NCBI GenBank assembly: GCA_009741485.1
Contig: CM019236.1
Location: 49,415,025 to 49,479,024 of the forward strand
Origin: Malurus cyaneus samueli
Lineage: Eukaryota > Chordata > Aves > Passeriformes > Maluridae
Reading direction: 5' to 3'
Length of the DNA: 64,000 nucleotides
Under the pieces are notes generated by a model, which was not told where the DNA came from, made no database searches, and worked only from the letters and a program-made list of their open reading frames with translations. Position numbers and translations under genes: made by a program. Of the stretch, positions 1 to 11,609 are shown one piece after another (the first letter of the stretch is position 1; every line of letters begins with the position of its first letter).

Positions 1-3000
1 AATGGAAACTACCTCTTCTGTAGTTTGATAGTGTGCGCTGGACAGAATGAGCGCTAATACAATTAAGAATTAATTGGACACAATGTTTGTATATCAACAC
101 ACCTTTTTTAGCCTGTATATCGACATTTCTCAAGCCAGAGCAATTATGATTTGTTTTTAGAACTTCTTCCTGAAATATAGCCTTTATTACAGACATCCTT
201 ATAGTCTATATAATTCTTTATAAATAATGTGCCTTATGTATCACCTGCAGCTCCTCTGATGATGATGCTCCCAAAACATAAGCATTAACCAGCCTTTAGA
301 AAGCTTTACTTCGGTATGCAAATATGCTGACATTTTCTTCATTTGATGAATGATCAAATAAAATTGCAAGTCTTTTTCTGTCTCCAGCATTTCTTTAAAT
401 TATTATAACTCAACTTGCTTGTATATTACCTGTGGCATTTAAAATGACTGCTTCCTTCAAGATCTGGAACTTGACACTTCAGCACATTACAATTACACTT
501 TTCTATTGGCTGCTGATCCAATTAAATCCAAGATGATTATAAGAAGTTGCTCAACTTAGTCAATCTTTTGCTAAGGATTTTCTAGGTTTATTATTTTTTA
601 CACTGTCTGGTTATTCATCAGGTACAAAGGTTGAAGAAAAACAAAGTGCTGTCTCACCATGTTATTTCTTGTCAGTGCACTGAAAAATCTACACATGTGT
701 ACATATGCTACCTCTAAGAAGCAACAGAAAGGTAAGACACTTGGCATGTCTAATTCAAAATACAGGCAAAGATTTATTAGTATAACTTTGCTGCTAGACT
801 GGAAGCAAATACATCTCAAGTTATATTAAAACTTCAGGAATTACTATGAACCTTGGACATGCTGAGTAAATTCTACTTCATTACAAAGCCGGGGAACAGA
901 CTCTGAAAGCCTGACTGATTACATAAACTCAATTAACTCCCCAGGAAAACAAAAATAATTACATTATTATTAAATGGTATTATTTTCAAAGTTCTGAGAT
1001 GGAAATTTTTAAGAAAGCACTTCTAATTACATGGAAATTTCAAGGTACTACCAACGTATTGCCAATATATTGTCAGGCTGAGTTTCTTTCCAAAGCAGTT
1101 AGTTTAAACAGCAGTTTAAGCCTAATCATAATTCATTCTTAAAGACTGGTTCTAGTAAAATTCTAAACTGCAACTAAAATTACATATGTTTTCCTGTCCT
1201 TCTAATGATTAAACAGGTTCACACACAGAAAAAGCAGGCAGTCACATTTGTAAGAAACCCTCTGTTTTCAGTATAAATTAAAGTAAAAGCTAGGAATAAG
1301 GTTTTTGACTTAGACATATGTACAACTTGTATTTTCAACTTGATTGTTATTAACTTACATATTAACATTAAAAACAATGTTTAATATATTTTCCCATTCT
1401 ATTGAAGATAGCTCTAATTGTGTAATCTGCAAACTACGACAATACTATTAATCTGTATTTCTAAACTGCCAGGTTAAGACCAGCTCTGTTCTGAACATTT
1501 GGGAAGCTGTATCTTTAAAGTCCAAATATACTGCAAAATCCAGATGTTAAAACATTTTGGGAATTCTCAAAGTGCATCATATTTTCCACTAACAATACAC
1601 AAATTGGCTCAAAAAATGTGCAGGCCACCAGTACCACCACTGACAAATGCAATACCTAATACTTGAATATAATTCCACAGGGGCTACTGCTGCTTAGCAC
1701 CCCTTGTCTCTGCCACAGGTAATGGCTAAATGGCAAAAGGTTTATGAACTCTCTTTGTTCAATATAAGTTTCTGACAGAAGTAGAAATACACAACGGATC
1801 AGAGCAGAGTAAGTGGCATTTCTCTTCCTGTTCTTTCCAAGAAGTTACAAAATTTCCAGGCTGATTCAGTTAGGTGAATGAGGTCAATCCTCCAACATGC
1901 AAACGTATAAAAGTTATCAAACAGAGTAGACCAGTTTGTTCTATGACCTCATTTATTTCATTCTGATCAGCAAAGGTCACCTGGCACTGGTTTTAACAAC
2001 TGGTGGCTGCCTGTGCCTGACTGGCTGCCTATATTTAGCATTGTTTGTGCAATTAAACTTCCTTATGTAATTTCCCCCACTCTTAAATTCAGTGAATGCT
2101 TTGTACAGTTCACTTTAAACAAGTATCTTACACTTTTATCTTTTGAATTTCTTTTACTCTGGAAGATAGAAACCTGGCAAGGAGATACTAAGATTCACTT
2201 AACCCATTATCTTTTCAGATGATTATGAAAACTGAAAAAAAATAAAGGCTCGTTAGCTTTTACGTAAGATTTTCATTCAAGAGTGGCACAAGCAGGGACT
2301 GATTTAACATCTCACAGACATGGTTTAACACTTCTGCCCAAAATTAATAGATACTACAAACAGTGCCTGATTCAAAGGCAATGATTGAGTGACTCTTTTT
2401 CTGAGAGAAGTTAATGTCACAGTGAATACCATTTGTGGGATCTTTCCCGACATTAAAAAAATAAGGCTCAAATTTGTACCAAAACTCCATCACTAGAGAT
2501 TGCACCAAGTTTACAAGTTCCAAAGATCAGAGCAACAACTATACCTTCATAATAGAGAAGCCTACATTTAAGTGGTGTAATAGGTTGTATTATGGACAAT
2601 AAGATTGAAAGGTCAATATTCTAATTAAAAACTCACAACAACTGCTTAGTAACTTACATAAGAACATAAAAGAAATCTGACTGGATAAACGAACAATTGT
2701 CTAATAAGAGTATTCCGACTTTGTCACAGGAGAAATAGTACAACGAGAACATGCAATCATCAATACTTTCTGCAGTTTACTCCAATCAATCTTCCACTAT
2801 CCATAACTGCTTTAACATGGATATTAATGGGTACAGCCCTGCCTATTTGTTTTATAAATGTATGATACTTTTGTATATTAACTTGTCTAACCAATCCCTT
2901 TTCTATTTGCTGATACACCTGCCCACCTGATTTTAGGTTTGGTTCAATTAAGTGAAAGCTGAAATCATTAATTCTGATAACCTCTGTTTTTCCACTTAAT

Positions 3001-3145
3001 TTTACATTGCAAAGTATTTAAGTAGAACAAAATTTAGTAAACGATAATTGAAATAACTCTAAGAATTTGTTAAACTACTACTACAGAAGACACTGGTATT
3101 CTGGTCTTGGTATGTAAAAGTGTTGTTTTTCACTAGGTTCCAAAC
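1..3145. other. AT-rich intronic sequence of IFT74, upstream of LRRC19
   Basis: I see no exon, RNA gene or clear mobile element here. By synteny and by the exon order of IFT74 on the minus strand, this stretch lies inside the large IFT74 intron that also holds LRRC19. A noncoding first exon and promoter of LRRC19 may lie in the last 1-2 kb, but I could not place them. All open frames are short and have no recognisable family. Confidence 0.6.
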
Positions 3146-3229
3146 ATGAAACTCTATTGGCTTGTCATCTGGGCTGGAACAATGTTTTTGAATGTAGTCA
3201 CTGCTGACTGCAATATTACTTCCCAAGCT
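3146..3229 (+). CDS. LRRC19: LRRC19 coding exon 1 (signal peptide)
   Basis: ATG at 3146 opens a frame beginning MKLYWLVIWAGTMFLNVVTA, a typical cleavable signal peptide, followed by DCNITSQA. The donor GTAAGT begins at 3230. The exon is 84 nt and ends in phase 0, matching exon 2. Confidence 0.85.
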
Positions 3230-6200
3230 GTAAGTTTTACATTGATCTGAATTACCCTTATTTTTGAAAGATATACATGAAGTAGAAGACATTAAAAAAA
3301 TTGTTTCATAAACATGAAAGTCCTGAAGAAAGAAACAGAAAAATGCAAGTAAGAAGTGGTTTTGGGTATATGGACAATCAGCTGATGGCAGTCATTTTAC
3401 ATGGGTGAATAATACTGAATCATACTTGAGATGACTTTGTATATCAGTCAAATTCTTTCAGAAACAACAGGAATGCCTCTTCACATATATAAATAAATAT
3501 ACCCTTTTCAGAAAACAAAAATATTTCAAAGTATTGAGAGCAAACCCTCAAATCTGAAAAGACTGCAGCTATGCTGAATTTCAACACAGAAAACCAAAAT
3601 GAATTTAAGTGCTGTAAAAAATAAATATATATGTTTTGTTGAAGGTCTGCTCTAAAAAAAAAAAAAAGTTTCTATAAATAAACACAAGTACTAAAAAAAT
3701 TTTTAGAAGCAATGAAATAATCTTCCACTTGAACAAAATTCCTCCACAATACCTTCTTTCCAGAGATGTAAGAAAGGAATCTTTTTTTTACCACAAAAAT
3801 TATTAATTCCAAATAATAATTCAATAATAGCACACCAAACTGGTTCTACTTTGGATGATCATCACATAAAGATCCTTGTACAGAGTTCAGCACTAAGCAC
3901 TCTGGTCTCTAGACACTAGGAGCATTCATTCCACTGTATCACCAGATCAAGAGTTAATTAAGAAAGATATAAAGAAAACTTCATGAGGAGCAGTAGAACT
4001 TTTCTTCTCAAGTGCCAGCATTAAAAAATTTAAGATTATTTTTTCTTGCCTCTAATAGTCCTCACTGAGACACCTTCATTACTATAGACATTTCTACAGA
4101 ATTCAATTGTTGTCATTCTCTTGTTTTCAACAGGTCGCTTGTGAGGAGTCTGGAAAGAACCTCTTTAATATCCCCAACAACCTTTTACAAAATGTTACTA
4201 AATTAAGCCTCAAAAACAATAAAATCACTTTAGAAGATCATGACAAAGAGATTCTTGGACGTTTTATTAACCTCACTGAACTTCATCTGAATGAAAACAA
4301 CATTACTGTACTGTACAATTGCAGCTTCTACAATCTGAAAAAACTCAGAACTCTGGATATTAGTAACAACTGTATTAGCACAGTTCATAAAGCAGCATTT
4401 GCAGGATTAAATCAACTCTCAGTGTTGAATCTATCCCATAACAAGATTGCTCAGCTGGATTCAGATCCATTTACTTCTCTAGAAAGCCTGAGAGTTTTAA
4501 ATCTACAGTATAACTTTCTGAAATATTTTCATATAAAATCATCTTTTAAATTGATTAAAATTGTTTTAGCTGGAAACCCATGGAACTGTTCCTGTGACCT
4601 CCTTGACTTACAGACATGGTTAACTGTTTCCAATGTGACATTGGGTAAGTTGGTAAGAGAAGCATTTGATACTTGTTTCCATCAAATAGCTTTACTATGC
4701 ATTTTTTTTCTGAAGTTAATAAAATCCACTGTCAACTTACCCATATTATGCAGTAATACAATAGCTATCCATGAGATTTTTTTTTAGATAACAGTGCCAA
4801 AAAATTAACAATATTTCACAGCCTTTTCACTGCTCACATTCACAGAAAATGAAAGCAACACTACATGTGACTTCCCAAACATGGAAAAAATCTCCATCAA
4901 GATGGCAGCTATCCAACCAGCTGATTGCAAAACTGAAAAGACTTCTTTAGAAAACACTGTAACTTCCACGGCTGCTGTTAATCTCAGAAGTAGTGCCCTA
5001 ATAACAGCTCTGACTCCGAACAACTTCACTGGAAACAATGGAACTCATACAGGTAATACATAAATATTTCACTTTACTGCTTTTGACTGGTTTGATTTGC
5101 TGTTCCATGACTTTATACTGTTCTGCATTCCTAGTACACTCTGAGTCTTCCATAAAAGGCAGGGCTACAGAACAAGCATATTTCCAGGTTCTGGTAGACA
5201 ATCGCATACATTGGTGAATGTTAAGTGTCTACTGACTAAATATTCAAAACAGATAAACCACACAATTCTCAAATGATACTAAAAAATGGAGATAAAATTT
5301 CGAAGTCCTAAAATTCAGACCTAGATCTCTGCCTAATAGAACTTTGGAGGTTTTCCAAAAAATTTGCTTTTTCCAAACTGCTTTCTAGATGTAGTTGTCT
5401 TCCTAAAATGTGATAGTGTGAACCTAGAAATTTTACTCCTGTCCCAACTATGTTCAGTACAAAGGACATGGGTATGGCCATTGCACATTCTTTGGAAATT
5501 TCAGTGATAGTCTCCTCACCTTGTTTCACCTTTCAGTGTTAATCTTACATGCAAGTTAACTCTTCCATCCTGAAATGCTTTACTTCCTTCTTCTGGCTAA
5601 AGCAGGAAATATATCTATAGATTTATGCACAAATTATAAGCCCCCACTGTGACACATTTCTTTAGCTGTACCACCTTATAATCTACTACTTATAATCTAT
5701 GCGTCTAAAGAGCAGTGGCCAGCACACAAAAACAGCTTCTACGTAAATACTATTGGCAACTACTGTTTGCTGAAATTTTTATTATAAAAGAAACACAACT
5801 GAAAGGATATGCCAAACAAAAGACACAATATTTTAGGGTTCAAACATCATGGCTGTATAAAAAGTCAAGCCTGGGAAACAGGATTTGAAGCCAGTTACTG
5901 CTTTTTTATTCCAAAGCCTAATCTTGAAATTTAACTTTTGAAAAAAGTATTTGTATTTTATACTTATTTATTGTTTTTATCTTTTCTATGTCCCCAGAAC
6001 TCTATCTCTGAAATAGGCCTTGAAACAATTTTTATAAATATGCAAGGTAAATTTATATTGCTAGGAAATATGAGATGCATGTGCATTGTTCAGTCTCTGA
6101 CATTACTGACTCCCTAACAACAATAAACAACAAAAGCAATAATATTCTCCTAAAGCTCTGGAGACATTTAGCAATTTCCCTATCAGTTTACTCTATGAGT

Positions 6201-6612
6201 TCTCAATTTAGCTATGAAAAAGCTCATACTAAATTCTTGCTAGTATTCCTCATGAAGATTCTTCTTCTTTTTTTCCTGTTTGTTTTAAAGCATTACCATT
6301 GTTGGTAAAAGTTGGACCTTCCTAGCGGGTGTCCTAGGGTTTGTCCTAAGCACTACACTCCTCATTTTTACTGCTGTAAAATGCCCAGCATGGTATCACT
6401 ACTTGATGAGCTACCGTCACCGTCGTCTGGAAGAAAATTACTCAGAGATGTTTGAACAGGAGTTCTCAGCTGACATGAATTCTTCTCCAGTATCGGCTAC
6501 AAGCAGTGAAGAACCCGTTGTAATATTTGAGAAAGTTCATGCATTTGGAGATGAAGAAGATGGATTTATTGAGGATAAATACATAGATACTTGTGTAAAT
6601 GAGGAGCATTAA
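3146..6612 (+). CDS. LRRC19: LRRC19, leucine-rich repeat single-pass membrane protein (four coding exons)
   Basis: Exons are 3146-3229, 4134-4644, 4846-5052 and 6291-6612, giving about 374 residues, close to the roughly 370 of mammalian LRRC19. Seen: a hydrophobic signal peptide (residues 1 to about 20), leucine-rich repeats from about residue 49 to 165, an LRRCT cap starting at NPWNCSC (about 176), a Ser/Thr/Asn-rich stalk with N-glycosylation sequons (NESNTT, NFT), a membrane segment around GVLGFVLSTTLLIFTAVK, and a conserved acidic tail ending in GFIEDKYIDTC. The family is described as a type I receptor in kidney and gut that activates NF-kB; that is family knowledge. The gene is nested antisense in an IFT74 intron. 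Odd: exon 3 ends in phase 1, but exon 4 reads in the conserved frame (GKSWTFL) only from phase 2, so a tiny exon, an indel or an assembly error is implied. Confidence 0.9.
4134..4644 (+). CDS. LRRC19: LRRC19 coding exon 2 (LRRs and LRRCT)
   Basis: The acceptor TTTTCAACAG ends at 4133 and the donor GTAAGT begins at 4645. The exon carries repeats with the LxxLxLxxNxI pattern (LTKLSLKNNKI, LTELHLNENNI, LRTLDISNNCI, LSVLNLSHNKI, LRVLNLQYNFL) and then the cysteine-rich cap NPWNCSCDLLDLQTWL. It ends in phase 1. Confidence 0.93.
4846..5052 (+). CDS. LRRC19: LRRC19 coding exon 3 (juxtamembrane stalk)
   Basis: The acceptor CATTCACAG ends at 4845 and the donor GTAATA begins at 5053. The exon encodes the end of the LRRCT region (ENESNTTC) and a Thr/Asn-rich stalk with glycosylation sequons. 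The entering phase fits exon 2. The leaving phase (1) does not fit exon 4. Confidence 0.8.
6291..6612 (+). CDS. LRRC19: LRRC19 coding exon 4 (TM helix and cytoplasmic tail)
   Basis: The acceptor TTTTAAAG ends at 6290. The frame with GKSWTFLAG, a membrane helix and the tail VVIFEKVHAF...GFIEDKYIDTC is the one conserved in mammals, and it stops at TAA 6610-6612. In this frame an upstream TAA at 6286-6288 forces the exon to start at 6291 with one base before the first full codon. A phase-2 partner is therefore needed. Confidence 0.85.
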
Positions 6613-7200
6613 TGTCTTAAACAATGGAACCTGAACTGACATTTCAAAAATGTACTACACTTGTACTTCCATTTTATGCTGCCCATGGAAAACACAGAAT
6701 GAAGTTATGCAGTCTATCTCCTTGCATCTTGCCAAATCCATAACAAGATTTTGATGGATCAATCACAAAGTTAAAAAATGGGGTTACATACATGCCTTAC
6801 TGGCAAAACAAATACTTCAGAACATGAAAAAATATTCATAATCTTCTTTTTATAAAAATCTATTTGTCTACTTATGTTGGAAGGGTTTATGTATATAGTT
6901 TTACATGAACAGGTCTTTACCAAGTCACAAGTGAAGCTGGCATAATCACTAATGTTTTCACTGTGAAGAGGTCTAATTATTTTAGGCAAAAATAATTTCT
7001 CTAAAATGTTGAAACAGACCATAGCCAGTCTGGAGACTGATTCCAAATCAGCGGTGCAACAGCTCTACAGCCTATTAGGCAAAACATACAATCAGAGAAT
7101 GGAGTATTTGGGTATTTTTTTACCCAAATTAGGAGAACAAGACAGACCAACTGCTGTATTCACAAAAATGTGTATGTACAGTGCAACAATAAATGACCAT
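6613..7200 (+). other. LRRC19: LRRC19 3' UTR with AATAAA at 7188-7193
   Basis: The first canonical polyadenylation hexamer I noted after the LRRC19 stop codon is AATAAA at 7188-7193. The open frame at 7006-7254 overlapping this region has no family resemblance and is read as UTR. The true 3' end needs transcript data. Confidence 0.45.
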
Positions 7201-7899
7201 TACTGCATTGCTACTGAACCAAGTATTTTCTCTTCATATTTTCTTAATACTTAAAAATGCATTTGGGGTAGAACAGACATGTTTATGAGCTGTTGAAAAC
7301 TGTAGTATTATTGAAATGTGACATTATTAAATTGGTTGCTTGGGAGTGCTTATTGATACATAAAATCTCACTGTTGAGATTGGTTTCACTGGCAACAAGC
7401 AGGAACATATATCTTTCTCCTGCATCTCTCTTGCACCTAAATTAAATACCTCAGGAACTCACCTTCTCAGTCAATCACTGCACAAGCCATTCTCATGGTT
7501 TTCGAACTCTCACTGCAAGCATCTCACTGTCCTCATCTTTCCCTCTGCACAACCCTACCTTACTGGACAGGCAAAGATCTAGCTCCCACTTGTGCTTGCT
7601 TTCTTCACTCTGCTAGATCACAACAAAACTCCCAAAACTTGACAGCAGATTGCCAAAAGACAGGAGTCTCCATTGCCACCTAACTCTTCCAGGGGGGTAT
7701 GATAATTATCCTCAAACCAGTTAGTACAGCAATGATAGGAAGTCCAGTTGCAACCTGGCACTAATGTATCATCTAGAAATAGTTCACGTATCACCTGCGA
7801 TATGCAGTGCACTATTAGTAACAGGCAGGTAACAGGCAAACCTCCATTTTCCTAAGCTGAGTTATCCCAAGTTGAAAAACATACACTTAATGTACTTAC
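7194..7899. other. Intronic sequence between LRRC19 and the IFT74 exon at 7900
   Basis: This is single-copy-looking AT-rich sequence in the IFT74 intron. I see no exon or repeat that I can name. Confidence 0.5.
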
Positions 7900-7961
7900 G
7901 CTTGTCTTTCTGTGAAAATTTTATCCATACTCTGAGCATCTCGGTCGTTCTGAACCTTCAG
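7900..7961 (-). CDS. IFT74: IFT74 coding exon, last one in the window
   Basis: 62 nt encoding [20 protein letters not shown] plus a split Ala codon, followed by donor GC|GTAAGT. It matches [21 protein letters not shown] of mammals. No later IFT74 exon could be found between 1 and 7899, so the next intron is longer than 7.9 kb and contains LRRC19. Confidence 0.95.
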
Positions 7962-10900
7962 CTTAAAAAAAAAATAAGTTGAAATACAATCAAGTTGATA
8001 ATAAATCATGGAAACTTGTTGGTAGATAAAGACCTCCATGATCATCAAGTCCAACCTTAACTCAGCACTGCCAAGTTCACCATTAAACCATATTCCTAAA
8101 AGCAACATGTACATGTTTTTTCTATACTTCCAAAGAAATTGACTCACTTTGGCTATTGTTACTGTTATTGCTGAAACACTTAATAAAATTGTTTAAATTA
8201 GCAGAAAGAAGGAAAAGCAATCTTCTCTTTATGAAACAAACATTGTATCTTTATTCCTTAAGCAAATGCAGAAAAAGTAGTTTGACTGAGAAAAATTGAG
8301 GTCATTTTTCAAGTTACCAAAACAAACTTTACTGAAACTGGTTTCTTTTGTTCATGGACAAATTCATCATAACAAATAAAATACGCATAATGCCATTCAT
8401 GCCTCAACACTTAGAGGAATACTCCATCTGTCTTAAAAAATAAAGAAGGAAAGCAAAGGAAGAACAAAACTCTTTGATTTTGTGATGGCTATGTCAGAGA
8501 CCTATTTAATATTTTTTACACTGGAGACATCTAAAAGGCTGAAGACAAAGGAGAGCTTAATGTCCAGAAAACCAGGCAGCTTTACAAGGCAACGCAGTTT
8601 ACTTAAATTTGCCTCTCCTAGTGTTCTGTGCTCCCAGAAAATAAGAAAGGTATTTTAACACTCATAATTTGGATTGAGATGACACCCTTCTCAAATCTAA
8701 ATCACAGCAAACTATCATATGACTATTAATGCAACACTTCAGGCAAGTGTCTTACTGCTAACATGCTGCCAACATTATGAATAACTTAACTGGAAAAAAA
8801 AGACTAAATTTCAAGTCAATGATCCACTTTTTAGATATATCAGACATTTAAAGCACCAAGAACGTAACACACAATTTCACTGCTAAAGCATAGCAAATAT
8901 CCTAATTCTTACCATATTGTAATCACGGATCACTTCCGCCATATCTGTACTAGTGTTAAGTATATCCACAACCTGAAACAAGACAGAATTCCAACCTGTT
9001 ATACTGCTCTCCTTTGCTTTAAAATAAAAAAATTAGATCAGACAAAGTTAATAAAAACATAGCAAATTTCAGTTTTTGCATACTTAAAAAACATGATTTG
9101 GGAACATGAACAGATAACATGTAATTTTCAGAAGTAATCGTCATTATATGTAGCTGTTCTAAACACTGAAATATTGCACAGCACTGATTTCTTAAATCCA
9201 TATGCTGCTACTTCTCCTACTGTATTGCACACTTTTTGGTTTCTTCCGTTTCCATCTTTTTCCTTTCCAATAACTGAATAAGGGCAGTATTAACTAGTAC
9301 ATTTTTACAGAAAAATGTCAGCAAAAAAGATCCTGAATAAAGCAAAAGGAGTACAAAATAAGTGGGAGAATAAATGAGAAAGGAGAGCATTCATTATCAA
9401 AATTTAACAGCAGCATACCATGTTGTAGTCTGCTAGTTGTCCTTGAAAATCTTTGATTTCACTAGCTAAAGCCTCTGCCCTAGACACAAAAAAAAGGTCA
9501 AAGTTCAAATGGTATGATTTGTATACATAACAATAAAATCATGAAAAAAATTATATATTGGTTCCTTGAAGCCTGCCCAATACTTGAAAATAGGCTTGTG
9601 ACTGGGTTAGCTGCAATACATCTCACCGTTTTTCATAGGACAAATAGACAGATTTCTCTTGCTTGTACATTTCTACTTCTTCCTGCAGCTTATTAATTTC
9701 CATTGTAAGTTCATTTGTTTTACTTCTGAAAAAAATAAACAAAAGAGAATCATTAACATTTAGATGGACAACTAAAGCACAGCTAAAACAGAAAATATGT
9801 TTCACTAAAGGAGATTTGCAATTAGTATCTTTCACACTGCACTTTGTTTCAAATCAGAATTTCTAAGATGAGATGACTAATGTAGAAAGAGGCAAAATGG
9901 CTGTCTCAGATAAAGTCCTAAGTAGTTGCTGGAAAATCTTGATATGAAATAAAATGTTATAACTAGGTTTTTGTCTCTGCTGATGAAATGAATGTGAATT
10001 ATTCTCAAATGGAGAAGAAAAAAACCCACAGTATAATTTCACCAAAAGTGGGTATCATCCACATTTAAAATGACATCGTTTGGGATTTATTATTCAAAAC
10101 TGTAATATGATCAACTGATAAAGTCCTGCATGCAACAGTTCGCATAAAGTCTTGCCTTTGTCATTGCTAACTCAATGTATAATACAAATAAATAACCTGA
10201 AATATACAACAAAAGTGTTTAGTTTGCAATACTACTTCTTACATATCACACTTTACAAGCATTAGAGATGGAATCTCAGAATCAGTGATGTCCCCCTTAC
10301 TAATGCTGTGAGACAGCATTTAATTTAGCAAGCCCAACACTTCTTTCTTTCTTCCTACAAATTAGATGCAAAATAAACTTTTATAGCAGCCCTCTTCTAA
10401 CAGCTTATTATAAGTGAACATCTCTTATTGCATGCAATTGACAAGCTTAAACTTTGGCTGAAACAGAACAGACCATTAAATCTTCTCTAGTTTGAATAGG
10501 TTAAGACATACCTCAGCACTCCAAGGTAGTATGTTTTATCCAGTATCTGTCTCTGAGGACCTGATAAAAGAGACCAACATGATATTTTGGTTAAAAAAAC
10601 CCTTTTTGATGAACTGAACATTAGGAAAACAATCTGCAGAATTTACAGTAAAAAAATACAACTAGTATCTTTTAGTGTTCATAAATATGTAATATCTCAT
10701 TAAAAAAAACAAGGCATTTTCAGACTGATGAGAAGGTAAACATTACTAACACGGATACATGAATAGTTACTATACAGAAGAATATTTTAGTTATTCTGCA
10801 GTGATGGAACAAAACACAATAATCTTGTTCTATTCTGAATAATTTTAAAGACAGCTCAGTTGCAGAAAAACCTTCATCTTCTTTGGCTGCCAAGAGTAGT

Positions 10901-11578
10901 ATGAATAAGGCATGCTTTAATTTTCTCTTTGTTTCTGCTGCTCTTTTTAATCACAACTATTCACTGCAATTTATACAGTGATTAAAAGCTTTCCTTACAA
11001 AACCTAAATATCCTTTCAAAATGTTTGCAGACATCTTTATGGCTATTTTCAGTACAAAATACCTTTCATTGCAGTTTTTATTCCACTTAATCCCTGCTGA
11101 GTCACTGGACGGTCTGCAACTTTAATCTGAGATGATAAAACTCCTCCAGGAGTGAAAGAACCACCACGAGAACCAGGTCTTGCTGTACTAGGAGGCATCT
11201 ATAAAAAAAGAACACATGAAAGATCTAGCAAGCCTAAATTACTACTTTACTATCCTTAAGCAATTGCCAAAGCAATAAAAAACTTTAGTTAGTCTTTATA
11301 TTAGTTCGGTAGGAATCTTTTAGCAGTTATATCTCTTCAGGAAAGCAAAGCCTCAATCAAATGTCTGCTGTAGAAGGTAAGGAATTACCTTTGAGAGCTG
11401 TTCATTGTTCCATCTATCTGCAATATTAATGCTATTTAGGTCACCCGAGTGAACTCCAGACGCTGGATTTCCCTGACCCCTCCAGACAAAATCTTTTTAC
11501 AAAACTGAAATCTTATAATCTTTGTAAAAAAAAAACAAAAAAACAAACTTTAACTTCTCCTCATTCCAGTCACGGTAC

Positions 11579-11609
<31 letters not shown>

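Noticed and set aside
598..3292. Search for further IFT74 exons on the minus strand left of LRRC19
   Set aside because: No coiled-coil peptide matching the next IFT74 segment was found in any frame.
7006..7254. 82-codon frame downstream of LRRC19
   Set aside because: Overlaps the probable LRRC19 3' UTR, no homology recognised, no splice context.
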